Below the pieces are notes generated by a model. The model was not told the origin of the DNA. It saw nothing but the letters and a program-made list of their open reading frames with translations, and made no database searches. DNA of 64,000 nt from Pictodentalium vernedei (lineage: Eukaryota > Mollusca > Scaphopoda > Dentaliida > Dentaliidae), in assembly GCA_031216915.1 (NCBI GenBank), contig CM062289.1:57044577-57108576 (forward strand). The letters are read 5' to 3'. Positions 20,190 through 32,598 of the stretch are shown one piece after another. Numbering within the stretch: the first letter of the stretch is position 1; each line of letters begins with the position of its first letter. A program made the translations under genes and the position numbers.

Positions 20190-21370
20190 ACGCAACTCAT
20201 AGAAAGCTGTATGATGGAGGGCCACCTTGGATGCCGACATTATGTACACCATACATGGTATGGGTACATATAGAAATGGATTGGAGGAGTGCCTAATTTG
20301 ATGGACAAAGGGTTAATATCTCCGGATCAAATTATTAGATTTACATAAAAAACTATACAGCACAGCGCATCAGTAACCTGAATACATATATAAAGTAACC
20401 TGATAATCAGATTAATATTTATTGAGTTATCACATGCTGAAGAAATGGATTGGAGGAGTTCTCAATTTGAAGGATAAAGGGTTAATATCACAGGATCAAA
20501 TTATCAGATTTACACCAAAAACTATACAGCTTGGCACATCAGTAACCTGAACACATATATGAAGTAACATGACATTCGGATTGATATTTTTTGAGTTATC
20601 TCATGCCAAAGGGATTGGAGGAATGTTCAATTTGAAGGATAAAGGGTTAATATCTCAGGATCAAATTATCAGATTTAGACCAAAAACTATACAGCTTGGC
20701 ACATCAGTAACCTGAACACAAATATAAAGTAACTTGATAATCCAGGCAAAATTTTTCAAGTTATCAAATGCCAAAGGGATTGGAGGAATTTTCAATTTGA
20801 AGGATAAAGGGTTAATATCTCAGGACCAAATAACAGATTTAGACCAAAAACTATACAGCTCGGCACATCAGTAATCTGAACACAAATATAAAGTAACTTG
20901 ACAATCCAAGCAATATTTTTCAAGTTATCGAATGCCAAAGGGAATGGAGGAATTTTCAATTTGAAGGATAAAGGGTTAATATCTCAGGATCAAAATAACA
21001 GATTTACACCAAAAACTATACAGCTCGGAACATCCATAACCTGAAGATATATATAAAGTAACATGACAATTGGATTGATATTTTTTGAGTTATCTCATGC
21101 CAAAGGGATTGGAAGAATTCTCAATTTGAAGGATAAAGAGTTAATATTTCAGGATCAAATTATCAGATTTACACCAAAAACTATACAGCTCGGCACATCA
21201 GTAACCTGAACACAAATATGAAGTAACTTGACAATCCAAGCAATAATTTTCAAGTTATCGAATGCCAAATAAATGGATACAGATGCTGGATGGACAGTCA
21301 AAGGATGGACGAATGACAGATGGCCACCCCGGATGCTGGCATTATTTGTACCATACATAGTATGGGTACA
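20190..21370. repeat. 165-bp satellite flanked by direct repeats
   Basis: Six units of 159-170 bp, each with aaagggttaatatct, ggatcaaattatcagattta and aaaactatacagct, begin near 20307, 20477, 20641, 20807, 20966 and 21137. A ~70-bp block (gatgccgacattatgtacac, catacatggtatgggtaca) occurs once on each side, near 20225 and 21325, in the same orientation. Confidence 0.8.
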
Positions 21371-21426
21371 CATAAAAATTCAAACATCACAAAAAAAAAC
21401 ATCAGAAACTTTAAAACCCTTTGCTA

Positions 21427-21432
21427 TTTATT
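21427..21432 (-). promoter_or_regulatory. Polyadenylation signal AATAAA of host gene
   Basis: AATAAA on the minus strand, 67 nt downstream of the stop codon of the terminal exon at 21499-21629. Position and sequence fit a standard animal poly(A) signal with a short 3' UTR. Confidence 0.55.
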
Positions 21433-21498
21433 GACCAAAGTATTTGATTTTGCAGCTGTCATCGTGGCTTCCAAATTGATCTGGGTCAGAAGGTGATG

Positions 21499-21629
21499 TT
21501 ACGATTTGGCAATTACAAAAATGGGCAGAGTGGAGTTATTTTGATAGATCCATGACATCAGGTGGAAAAAAAAGTCTGTTGCGGACTCTCTATGGAACAG
21601 ATGTTCCATACGGATTTGTAAATATGGAA
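21499..21629 (-). CDS. Host gene, terminal coding exon (exon 6 of the visible series)
   Basis: The acceptor is excellent (ttacttttttttccag). The exon supplies two bases that complete the split codon from 34302-34431, giving GDIF, then PYLQIRMEHLFHRES and FFFHLMSWIYQNN, ending KS and TAA. That is 42 residues plus stop. No other frame stays open. The intron separating it from the previous exon is 12.7 kb and contains the whole DIRS element. The visible exons total exactly 810 nt. After GDI the fit to the cupin-like family is weak, so an alternative 3' exon is possible. Confidence 0.65.
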
Positions 21630-21713
21630 CTGGAAAAAAAAGTAATCAACATGTATTAAATAACAAGCTATTAACTAAAAATAGAATATTTTCATTTTTC
21701 GAATTCACATTAA

Positions 21714-21795
21714 CCCTTTACCCAATGTAACAGCCAAAACCGGCCAGCGCTATTCACAAAAAATTTGCCAATTAATTTTCATTATTTCATTATTG
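21714..21795. mobile_element. Half of a family B MITE
   Basis: TTAA, then ccctttacccaatgtaacag and the arm to ttttcattatttcatt, then broken. The right half is absent. Confidence 0.65.
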
Positions 21796-22029
21796 ACAAA
21801 GTCAAGCCGAGCTAATTCCATCGATCTCTGTCGTCCGTCAACACCATGTTTTGGTCTTCTCCTCCAAAACCACTGGGCCAATTCATAGTGAAAGTTTGTG
21901 TGAGTGATGATCCCAAAGGGGCATTGCATTTTTGTTCAACTCAACATGCCTAGCCCCATAGGGAGGGGGTGGGAAGAAAATGCTCCAAACTATTTTTAAA
22001 ATCTTCTCATGAACCAGTGTTTACAATGA

Positions 22030-22462
22030 CTTGATATTTGTTATGGAGCTTCCTTTTGAGGTGTAGATTCAAGTTTGTTCAAACGAAGTTCGAGAAGCAA
22101 TATTTGGCTTTGTAATGGCAAGGGTACAATTTTTTAGCCCCACCCAAAATTTCTATTTTCTGAACCGATGGTCCGATTTGAACCAAATTTGGTATGTGGT
22201 ATTATTGGGTCATAAGTACTTGACTCATGCAAAAAATAAAATTCCTGCATCCCCATGGGAACCCCAGGAGCCAAAAATAGAAATATTTTCAAACATCCAT
22301 ATTTCCTAAACCACACGGAACAGAGAACTGTTATTTGGTATGAAGCATCCTTAGGACCAGTAGAACTGAATGGTAAAACAAAATTGCCATCGGTTATATT
22401 AGGGTGTTCTGTAGAGGGCATCGAAATAATCCTGAGTAGGAATATTTGCAAAAATTTAAAAA
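22030..22462. repeat. 166-bp satellite family, left of DIRS insertion
   Basis: gattcaagtttgttcaaacg, atttgaaccaaatttggta and tggtatgaagcatcc match the array that resumes at 32802. The DIRS element interrupts it: flanks ggaatatttgcaaaaattt and aatcttttctccagaacc together resemble one ordinary unit. Confidence 0.65.
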
Positions 22463-22486
22463 GTTAAAAAATTTATAGTAATTTAT

Positions 22487-22692
22487 ATATTTTTTATACT
22501 TACCAATGACCCAGACATAGCTGGTGCTAACTCTTAAAAATATAGGACCAAACACAAATTTTGCCCCCCAATCTCCAAAATTTGCATCTAAAACCAAAGA
22601 AAACATGTCCTGAATGGCCCTCCATACTTCACCTCTACTGTGCATGCGCAGTGTCAAGGACGTCCCGAAATTGGTGCCATTAATCATTCTTA
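22487..22692. repeat. DIRS left inverted terminal repeat
   Basis: Complementary over about 200 bp to 32599-32801 (left: taccaatgacccagacatag; right: its complement). The left side extends 24 bases further outward (from gttaaaaaatttatag at 22463) than the right. Confidence 0.9.
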
Positions 22693-22765
22693 TAACCAGT
22701 GCCTGGTAAGCGCTATGTCCTCAGCAGGGAGGTATGAGTTCCCAACTCCTGGGAGGGCCATCCCC

Positions 22766-22854
22766 GTCTGGGTCATTGGTAAGTATAAAAAATATATAAA
22801 TTACTATAAATTTTTTAACATTTTTATACTGTACCAATGACCCAGACATAGCTG
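22766..22854. repeat. DIRS internal complementary region with circle junction
   Basis: 22766-22819 is the exact complement of the left outer end 22463-22515. 22820-22854 is the complement of the right outer end to 32801. The join at 22819/22820 thus records the circle junction. In DIRS-1 this region is thought to template joining of the ends during circular intermediate formation. Confidence 0.85.
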
Positions 22855-23470
22855 AATAGTAAAAAGGCTGGAGGGCCTAGGACATAGAGCAAGTTCAAAT
22901 AAGCTCAATTATATAAAATAGAGTCATCCCCTCGAGGGGAAAAGGAGTATTAGGCCTTACATGTATCTTTCTTATTTATGATAAATTAGAAAGACACAAC
23001 ACCTTCCAAAATTGAGCATCATAACATCCATGTACCCTATCAATATCCAGTATAATCCTTAAACTAATAATTTTTAAAGTAAGCCAATAAATAAAGTTAG
23101 TCTAGAGAATAGAGACTCTTTATACTTCTTAAAAGTGTCTGAGGATTGTATAATAACGCCCGTTTGACACGTGATATATTCAAAAGCTATACTTTAAAAA
23201 CTATGACCTGAATGAATTTTAAAAACATAAACTTATCACTTAAAAACCATCCCAGTAACAGCTCAGAATTACTAACTCCGGAGGAGGTATCCCCTTGTTT
23301 TCATAATAAAACAGGTGACCCAAGGGAACACCCTCCCCCCCCCCCCCCTTCTCCTTGCCCTGGGTCAAATAGCCCAGAGCGAAGAGGGCAGCAGGACAGA
23401 GTCACTGCCGGAACAGAAAGCCTACCTAGCTATAGTAGCAACTGTTAAGTGAATGACATTCTGAGCAGTA
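22855..23470. other. DIRS untranslated/degenerate interior
   Basis: Between the internal complementary region and the recombinase C-terminus. Contains a poly-C run (23333-23348). No recombinase motif is readable. Confidence 0.45.
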
Positions 23471-23860
23471 GATAATAGACCTAACAATGGAGGCCTCCAG
23501 AAATAGACTCAATATTTCTGAGATAAAAATTCATGAATGGATGGCTGAGCCCAATGAGCAGCCTTCATAAAATCTATAATAGCGACACTATTAATGTAAG
23601 CCCAAGATGTATAAAGAGCTCTTACTTCATGAGCCGAAATCTCAAGCACAAACTGCTGAGTCAATGATATACCATAAGCAGTACCGATAGTTAATTGAAT
23701 CCATTAGCAATAGAATGGAGCGTAATGTCCTTCTATTAGGCATGAAAAAACGAAGAAGCTTACATCCGTACTAATAAACTGATATCTGTTTATAAATACG
23801 TAAACTCTAACCGGACAGAGTAAAGGCCTATGCCCGTACGAAGACGGAAGGACCTTAATA
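23471..23860 (-). pseudogene. DIRS tyrosine recombinase, C-terminal half
   Basis: The minus-strand reading contains LCPVR (23806-23820), FSCLIEGHYAPFYC, a stop, then WIQLTIGTAYG. Next comes AHEVRALYTSWAYINSVA, with the catalytic H-x-x-R at 23620-23631, then AAHWAQPSIHEFLSQKY ending in the likely nucleophile region. DIRS recombinases typically read HEVRA-x-x-xSWA at this point. At least one in-frame stop disrupts it. The enzyme would integrate the circular DNA intermediate. Confidence 0.8.
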
Positions 23861-24599
23861 ACAATAGGTTCCGGAAACTATTAGGAGCCTGACTCTTAAC
23901 CAAAAATCCAACCTAAGTAGTAAAGGAAGTAGTGTTTCCGATACTACGAAAGTGAGAATCGTCCACCGATAGTGCACGAAGCTCACTGACTCCTCAGTAA
24001 AAGAGAAGACTAACAGAATTACTGTCTTAAAAGGTCAGAATTTGAAAACTACTGTTTCCAGAGGCTCAAATGATTACTTAGCTAAATAAGAACCGAAGCT
24101 AAATTCCGTATAGGAATTTAATCTAAGGATTCTAGGTCAATTTATCGAAAAGTTTCTAACTGACTTAGATAAAGAGACATAAGACTCAATTGTAAACTAT
24201 CATAGAGTGCATAGGTATCAGATAACATAGACCTATAACCTTAATAGTAACAGGCTGCAGTTGATCTTGTCAAACAAGTATACTAGAAAGTTGCAATGTC
24301 TAGTATGGAGGGATAAAAAATATCAACATAATGATCCCTACACCAACGACGGAAGAGCCGCCACTTTAGCCGCATAGTATAGCGAAGAAGAGGTTCTCCC
24401 ACAGAAATCGCGTCCATAGCTCGTCCTGTACAATGCTTGCCGTGCAAGAAGGACCACACAACGGAATACGTGAAGGTTGAGACCTTGCGGGTTGTGATGA
24501 AGTTGACACGATTTCCCCAGCGAAAGAAGATCCTCTCATGGAGGAAGTTTTCGCGGTAAGTCCCACAGTAGACACCTGAGTAAATTTACCCACGGTCTC

Positions 24600-25760
24600 T
24601 GTGAAGACAGAGATGCTATCAACAGAATTGTAATGTGGATGTTTATCTTAGCAATACTTGCTGAATCAACAGCGCTGGAGGATACGCATATCCTATCATT
24701 CCGTCCTATTAGACCAATAGAGCGTTAACAACATAAGCTCAGGGATCCGGACATGCAAACACATACGTCTGCAATTGAATAGTGAGTTGTGTCGCAAATA
24801 AATTACCATTGATAGCAAATCTGATTGAATACTAGTTTGTTGACAGTCCATTCTGACGGCAACAAGCGACCCTTACGTGAAAGGGAGTCTGCTAATACAA
24901 TCAGACGACCCGGAATATGACGGACCGAAGAGGAACTTGGTGTACTATAACAAACAGAAGGATTCTTTCCGTTAAATTGAATAACGGAATCGAATGAGTG
25001 CCTCCCTGGTTCCGGAGATACGCAACTACTGTCGTATTATCGGACAGGATTTGGACATGCGTTTCTGAATAATGTTCATCCAATGACATTGTGCAAGCCA
25101 AAATAACATCATTTCCTGGAAGTTGAGTGCTTGCCTATAAACTGCGGAACCCAAAGACCCTGGCACTTCGAATCCGTTGGGATCAATATTGTACCCCAAC
25201 CTGTTTGACTGGCATCCGTCATAATCATAAAACTCAGATCCGGATACTGCAGTGGCACTCTCTGAGTCAACCACCGAATGTTTGCCCCAGTCTGAATCTC
25301 TTGTTACACTTGATAGACAAGAGAACGTGTATATAGAGCAATTGATAGATTGCTGAAAGGTTGCCGTCGAAAAGAAGCTTCTCCGAGCCCGAAGCGACTC
25401 TGAGAGAGTTCTTCACCTTACTATCCACGCGCGTGGATGTAGCTAGGGCTGCGTCACGTCTAACCAACTCCAGGTTGCCACTGAAGGGCGGAGTTATACG
25501 TGGAAAAACTACTGCCCTTGAAAGAAATCACATTCAGGATCATATCCTGGAATTCTTTCTCTTGAAGACGTAATGATAACGCCTCAGTAAGGTGGTCTAT
25601 GTATGATAAAGCGTCTAAGTTAAGTCTAATCGACATCATTGTCGTTTCCAACATCGTGGTTGGAATTGACATAGACGGCAAAAAAGATAATTCCCAGTCT
25701 TCAGTCCCGCCGTCAAGACGCATAGGAACTCTCGGTATGCCCTGTTCTGCCAATATAAAT
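24600..25760 (-). pseudogene. DIRS RNase H region, copy 1
   Basis: Readable in shifting minus-strand frames: a probable reverse-transcriptase thumb (MSIRLNLDALSYIDHLTEAL), then LSFMIMTDASQTGWGT (RNase H catalytic Asp, about 25190-25235). Then HVQILSDNTTVVAYLRNQGG, HIPGRLIVLADSLSRKG (24870-24925) and GYAYPPALLIQQVLLR (24661-24695). These are the ordered RNase H and post-RNase H motifs of DIRS pol. Frameshifts separate several of them. The palm domain of the reverse transcriptase was not recognised and may be deleted. Confidence 0.8.
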
Positions 25761-25795
25761 TATTCCCTAGAATTGATGAAAGGCAGAATAGAGCA

Positions 25796-27577
25796 TTGCG
25801 GACAAGAAACTAGATTATCATGCTTGGTAGCAAGCTTATATATAGCGTCGTTAAATAATTCCAATGTCCTAATGACATTATTGGACTGTGTCGGTAAGTC
25901 AGGGACAATGTCCCTGAACCGATCCAAAATTCCGTGTCCAATGACGCTATTAGTCTCTTATCCAGCATCGCAGCAATGTAGTCCGACGGAACAACCTCTG
26001 GAAGATAATGCCGGAAGAAATGAATGGCAGCTTCTGTTGATCCAAAAGGGAAAGGTCGAAATCGTCCGTATCCCTTTCGCCATCCTGTCAGACCCTATAA
26101 GAGTTCGGTCGTCCGTACCTGATGCAACAGCAGAGCGCACCGACCCAGCGCCGTCGGATTATTCGTGATCTGACCGAGAATCTGATGCTGCGATAAGCTG
26201 TGCTATTTTGGATAGCACGGCCGTCACTGAGGCCTGTGGAGAAGCGGTCTTACGATGCTTTGCCGCTGGAAGCTCCGTGTTCGTTACCCCGTGCATACTT
26301 CTATTATGCGAGCGAACAGAGTGTATAGGCCTCGTGTCCCTTGGCTACCGGATGGAGTGACCTGTTCGCCGTGGAATCACTGAATGACGAAGCTGGCCGG
26401 ATACTCGAGGTCACGTAGCCAATGTGCGGTCGTGTGCGCTGCTGTGAGGATGAGGAAGCATTATCGACAGTCTCTCGGACTGTCAATATAACGGAGCGTC
26501 CCAAGCGGCGGACATATGCTCCGAATGCGAAATGACTGTACCACAACATCCGGTCCCATATGTTGTTGTACGAGAGAGGGACCCCTCTCGCTCGCAGCCC
26601 GGACGGACCTGGACGAGCTAGGAACCGGACTAACAGGCTTCCTCCGATCTGTCCTCTAATCCGTCGTCACTGGGTGTGTACTAAAGTCTATTATAGTGCT
26701 CGCATCACCCAAATCTCCTTCCTAGACCGCAACGGACGAACCCGACTGCCGAACCATTCGATGAATGGACGCTACACCGGGTGAGGTAGCAAATGTCAAC
26801 TTCGTCGATCCTACTAGGGACCTCTTAGGCGATTGACATATTCCATGAGCACTTATTGCCGCTAGCTCTTCATTATCTATGATGACAGAGGCACACTTTT
26901 GAAAGACATCTCAGTAACTTTGCGAACAAGAAACCAGACATGCTTGTTAATAGCAAGCATATAATAATAAATATATAGCGTCGTTCAATAATTCGAAAGT
27001 TGTGTGACATTATTGGACTGTGTCGGAACTGAGGGACGATGTCCCTGAACCGAACCAAAAATTTCCGTGTCCACCGATGCTATCAGTTTCTTATCCGGCA
27101 TCGCAGCATTCTGGTCCGACGAAAGAACCTCTAGAAGATAAGTCAGATGACATACACAGCAGCTGATGTTGTTCCAAAAGGGAAAGCTTGAAATCCTCCG
27201 AATCCCTTTTGGCATCCCGTCGGACCGGATGAAATTTTCGGACGTCCGTACCCGCTTCCGCGGAGCGTCCCGACCCAGCGTCGTCGGATAATACATGATT
27301 CGACAGAGATTCTGTCGATGCTGGGATGCTGCGATAAGCTGTGCTATTTGGGATAGCACGTCCGTCACCGAGGCCTGTGCAGTAGCGGTCTTACGATGCT
27401 TTGCCGCTGGAAGTGTACGTTGACTCCCGTATACTTTCTTATGCGAACGTCCGGAGTCTGCAGGCCTCGTGTTCCTGGCTACCGGATGGTGTGACCTGGT
27501 CGCCGATGATTCTCTGATTGGCGAAGCTGACTGGATATCCGAGGTCACGTAGCCAAGAGCGGTCGTGTGCGCTACCA
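25796..27577 (-). pseudogene. DIRS ORF1-like region, copy 1 (nested duplicate halves)
   Basis: Two related halves: 25796-26915 and 26916-27577, aligned at about 1.12 kb offset with roughly 20-25% divergence. The second half has a 197-residue open stretch rich in Ser/Arg/His (SPIRESSATRSHHPVA, VTDVLSQIAQLIAASQHRQ), typical in composition of a DIRS first ORF. Function unknown, probably gag-like by position. The second half is cut short at the duplication junction. Confidence 0.55.
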
Positions 27578-27640
27578 AAAATTTCTGTGTCCAGCGATGC
27601 TATCAGTTTCTTATCCGGCATCGCAGCATTCTGGTCCGGT

Positions 27641-30600
27641 ATAGGTATCAGATAACATAGACCTATAACCTTAATAGTAACAGGCTGCAGTTGATCTTGT
27701 CAAACAAGTATACTAGAAAGTTGCAATGTCTAGTATGGAGGGATAAAAAATATCAACATAATGATCCCTACACCAACGACGGAAGAGCCGCCACTTTAGC
27801 CGCATAGTATAGCGAAGAAGAGGTTCTCCCACAGAAATCGCGTCCATAGCTCGTCCTGTACAATGCTTGCCGTGCAAGAAGGACCACACAACGGAATACG
27901 TGAAGGTTGAGACCTTGCGGGTTGTGATGAAGTTGACACGATTTCCCCAGCGAAAGAAGATCCTCTCATGGAGGAAGTTTTCGCGGTAAGTCCCACAGTA
28001 GACACCTGAGTAAATTTACCCACGGTCTCTGTGAAGACAGAGATGCTATCAACAGAATTGTAATGTGGATGTTTATCTTAGCAATACTTGCTGAATCAAC
28101 AGCGCTGGAGGATACGCATATCCTATCATTCCGTCCTATTAGACCAATAGAGCGTTAACAACATAAGCTCAGGGATCCGGACATGCAAACACATACGTCT
28201 GCAATTGAATAGTGAGTTGTGTCGCAAATAAATTACCATTGATAGCAAATCTGATTGAATACTAGTTTGTTGACAGTCCATTCTGACGGCAACAAGCGAC
28301 CCTTACGTGAAAGGGAGTCTGCTAATACAATCAGACGACCCGGAATATGACGGACCGAAGAGGAACTTGGTGTACTATAACAAACAGAAGGATTCTTTCC
28401 GTTAAATTGAATAACGGAATCGAATGAGTGCCTCCCTGGTTCCGGAGATACGCAACTACTGTCGTATTATCGGACAGGATTTGGACATGCGTTTCTGAAT
28501 AATGTTCATCCAATGACATTGTGCAAGCCAAAATAACATCATTTCCTGGAAGTTGAGTGCTTGCCTATAAACTGCGGAACCCAAAGACCCTGGCACTTCG
28601 AATCCGTTGGGATCAATATTGTACCCCAACCTGTTTGACTGGCATCCGTCATAATCATAAAACTCAGATCCGGCAACTGCAGTGGCACTCTCTGAGTCAA
28701 CCACCGAATGTTTGCCCCAGTCTGAATCTCCTGTTACACTTGATAGACAAGAGAACGTGTATATAGAGCAATTGATAGATTGCTGAAAGGTTGCCGTCGA
28801 AAAGAAGCTTCTCCGAGCCCGAAGCGACTCTGAGAGAGTTCTTCACCTTACTATCCACGCGCGTGGATGTAGCTAGGGCTGCGTCACGTCTAACCAACTC
28901 CAGGTTGCCACTGAAGGGCGGAGTTATACGTGGAAAAACTACTGCCCTTGAAAGAAATCACATTCAGGATCATATCCTGGAATTCTTTCTCTTGAAGACG
29001 TAATGATAACGCCTCAGTAAGGTGGTCTATGTATGATAAAGCGTCTAACTTAAGTCTAATCGACATCATTGTCGTTTCCAACATCGTGGTTGGAATTGAC
29101 ATAGACGGCAAAAAAGATAATTCCCAGTCTTCAGTCCCGCCGTCAAGACGCATAGGAACTCTCGGTATGCCCTGTTCTGCCAATATAAATTATTCCCTAG
29201 AATTGATGAAAGGCAGAATAGAGCATTGCGGACAAGAAACTAGATTATCATGCTTGGTAGCAAGCTTATATATAGCGTCGTTAAATAATTCCAATGTTCT
29301 AATGACATTATTGGACTGTGTTGGTAAGTCAGGGACAATGTCCCTGAACCGATCCAAAATTCCGTGTCCAATGACGCTATTAGTCTCTTATCCAGCATCG
29401 CAGCAATGTAGTCCGACGGAACAACCTCTGGAAGATAATGCCGGAAGAAATGTATGGCAGCTTCTGTTGATCCAAAAGGGAAAGGTCGAAATCGTCCGTA
29501 TCCCTTTCGCCATCCTGTCGGACCCTATAAGAGTTCGGTCGTCCGTACCTGATGCAACAGCAGAGCGCACCGACCCAGCGCCGTCGGATTATTCGTGATC
29601 TGACCGAGAATCTGATGCTGCGATAAGCTGTGCTATTTTGGATAGCACGTCCGTCACTGAGGCCTGTGGAGAAGCGGTCTTACGATGCTTTGCCGCTGGA
29701 AGCTCCGTGTTCGTTACCCCGTGCATACTTCTATTATGCGAGCGAACAGAGTGTATAGGCCTCGTGTCCCTTGGCTACCGGATGGAGTGACCTGTTCGCC
29801 GTGGAATCACTGAATGATGAAGCTGGCCGGATACTCGAGGTCACATAGCCAATGTGCGGTCGTGTGCGCTGCTGTGAGGATGAGGAAGCATTATCGACAG
29901 TCTCTCGGACTGTCAATATAACGGAGTGTCCCAAGCGGCGGACATATGCTCCAAATGCGAAATGACTGTACCACAACATCCGGTCCCATATGTTGTTGTA
30001 CGAGAGAGGGACCCCTCTCGCTCGCAGCCCGGACGGACCTGGACGAGCTAGGAACCGGACTAACAGGCTTCCTCCGATCTGTCCTCTAATCCGTTGTCAC
30101 TGGGTGTGTACTAAAGTCTATTATAGTGCTCGCATCACCCAAATCTCCTTCCTAGACCGCAACGGACGAACCCGACTGCCGAACCATTCGATGAATGGAC
30201 GCTACACCGGGTGAGGTAGCAAATGTCAACTCCGTCGATCCTACTAGGGACCTCTTAGGCGATTGACATATTCCATGAGCACTTATTGCCGCTAGCTCTT
30301 CATTATCTATGATGACAGAGGCACACTTTTGAAAGACATCTCAGTAACTTTGCGAACAAGAAACCAGACATGCTTGTTAATAGCAAGCATATAATAATAT
30401 ATATATAGCGTCGTTCAATAATTCGAAAGTTGTGTGACATTATTGGACTGTGTCGGAACTGAGGGACGATGTCCCTGAACCGAACCCAAAATTTCTGTGT
30501 CCACCGATGCTTTCAGTTTCTTATCCGGCATCGCAGCATTCTGGTCCGACGAAAGAACCTCTAGAAGATAAGTCAGATGACATACACAGCAGCTGATGTT

Positions 30601-31007
30601 GTTCCAAAAGGCAAAGCTTGAAATCCTCCGAATCCCTTTTGGCATCCCGTCGGACCGGATGAAATTTTCGGACGTCCGTACCCGCTTCCGCGGAGCGTCC
30701 CGACCCAGCGTCGTCGGATAATACATGATTCGACAGAGATTCTGTCGATGCTGGGATGCTGCGATAAGCTGTGCTATTTGGGATAGCACGTCCGTCACCG
30801 AGGCCTGTGCAGTAGCGGTCTTACGATGCTTTGCCGCTGGAAGTGTACGTTGACTCCCGCATACTTTCTTATGCGAACGTCCGGAGTCTGCAGGCCTCGT
30901 GTTCCTGGCTACCGGATGGTGTGACCTGGTCGCCGATGATTCTCTGATTGGCGAAGCTGACTGGATATCCGAGGTCACGTAGCCAAGAGCGGTCGTGTGC
31001 GCTACCA
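27641..31007. repeat. DIRS internal tandem duplication, unit 2
   Basis: Near-identical copy of 24211-27577 (differences such as ggatactgc versus ggcaactgc at 25241/28671). Beyond 31007 the sequence continues uniquely into the complete second half of ORF1. Confidence 0.95.
28030..29190 (-). pseudogene. DIRS RNase H region, copy 2
   Basis: Same motifs as copy 1 shifted by 3430 bp: TDASQTGWGT at about 28620-28665, SDNTTVVAYLRNQGG, LADSLSRKG and YPP. The same frameshift before HIPGRL is present, so the copy was made after inactivation or kept identical by conversion. Confidence 0.8.
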
Positions 31008-31470
31008 CGAGGATGAGGAAGCCTTATTGACAGTCTCTCCGGACTGACTATATATCGGAGCATCCCGAGCGGCGGACGTATGCTCCGAATGCGAAACATT
31101 TTGTACCACAACATCTGGGGCCAGATGTTGTTATACGAGAGAGGGGCCTCTCTCGCTTGCAGTCCAGATGGACCTGGACAAGATAGGAACCGGTCTAAAA
31201 GGCTTCCTCCATTCTCCTCTAATCCGCCGTCACTGGGTGTGCATTTTGTTGATTTATAGTGCTCGCATCACCCAAAACTCCTTCTAGACCGCAATGGACG
31301 AACCCGGCTGCCGAACCATTCGATGAATGGACGCTACACCGGGCGAGCTAGCGGATGTCAAAGGCCGTCGAACCTACTAGGGTCCTCTTAGGCAATTGAC
31401 GTATTTATATGAGCACTTTTCCGCTAGCTCTTCATTAATTGTGACGACGGAGGCACACTTTTGGAAGACA
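29226..31470 (-). pseudogene. DIRS ORF1-like region, copy 2 (both halves complete)
   Basis: Halves 29226-30345 and 30346-31470. Both end in a similar block (cagaggcacacttttg and ggaggcacacttttgg). A 197-residue open frame at 30415-31008 and an 81-residue frame at 30869-31114 (start MLWYKMFRIRS) parallel those in copy 1. Gag-like by position; no known domain recognised. Confidence 0.5.
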
Positions 31471-32598
31471 TCACGGATACATCACCCTGTTCTTGATCGT
31501 CTGAAATAGAGATTGATAAAGTAGAGTGACCCTGCGGGAAAAGAACCGGAATGGCCATTTCCCCACTAATATACCGTGACACACGCTTCCCATGTTGTCA
31601 TCGAAATTAACACATACAGAACAGGAGTTAGTGCGAGCACACTGACTACATTATACAATGATTATGAAAGTCAGAGGAAGATTTCCTCTTATTACAATTG
31701 AACAATATCCTTTCATTGTGAAAAGAAAACAAAGTCCTAGTACTCGCACCAACCCCTGACAATCAAAATACATAATAACATGATCCATTAACAAAGAAAA
31801 AATAATTGAAATCAAAAAATTTTGAAAAAATATTTTTTTAGAACAGCCCAAGTTTCTGAAAAGTAACGTTGAGCACCAATGGATCCCAAGCCTAAGTGTG
31901 GACAAAAATTCTAAAAATATTTTAAAAAATTTATGCAACACTTACGAACAATAATAATGTATCTAGTTATGATTAAATTAACATCAAGATATTATTTTCA
32001 AGAAATCCCCCCTCACACAGTGGGCTGTTATAAATGTAAACAATAAGTGTAAAAACACCAGAACAAGACTCCAGGCACCCTGGCCCGAAATCAGTTACCA
32101 ATAATACACTATCTGATGCAAAACAGAGACTTCCAGGGAAGAAACTGCAGAACATCAGATGGTAGATGCAGAACACTACGCCTAACCACCCATAGGTGAA
32201 GACGTAAACATGGGGAAAAGAACAGAATTCATTCTGTTATCCAGCTAAAACTCCCAAGAAATTTTAGTAATAATATTACAGAAAATATGCCAAAAGCATG
32301 GGAGAATAGCAAGAGGGGACTTAAAGGAAAGGGAGAGAGGAAAACACTGAACAAGCAGTATAACTTGATAACAAGAATGACCACAACAGGCTGTTGCCTC
32401 GAAAATAGGTAACTTAACATAATTTCATTAAAAAATTTTAAGTTACAGCCCTGAATATTTTCTGTCACTCATTTTTCCTCTCCTCCTATATCCTCCTTAG
32501 AATCACCATTTCTCTAATATTTATGTGTCTGGCATCATTTAAACTGAGATTTACAAGCACAAAGATCAGTCAGATGTTAACTGATGAAGGGCCAAACA
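31471..32598 (-). other. DIRS 5' leader region
   Basis: AT-rich and without long coding frames, between the start of ORF1 and the right terminal repeat. Any promoter would lie here or in the repeat; none is identifiable by eye. Confidence 0.45.

Larger units (their letters stand above)
24211..27577. repeat. DIRS internal tandem duplication, unit 1
   Basis: Repeats at an offset of 3430 bp as 27641-31007 with about 1% divergence, including the same frameshifts and stops. The join between units carries a 63-bp filler (27575-27640) copied from the region equivalent to 27053-27118. Confidence 0.95.
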
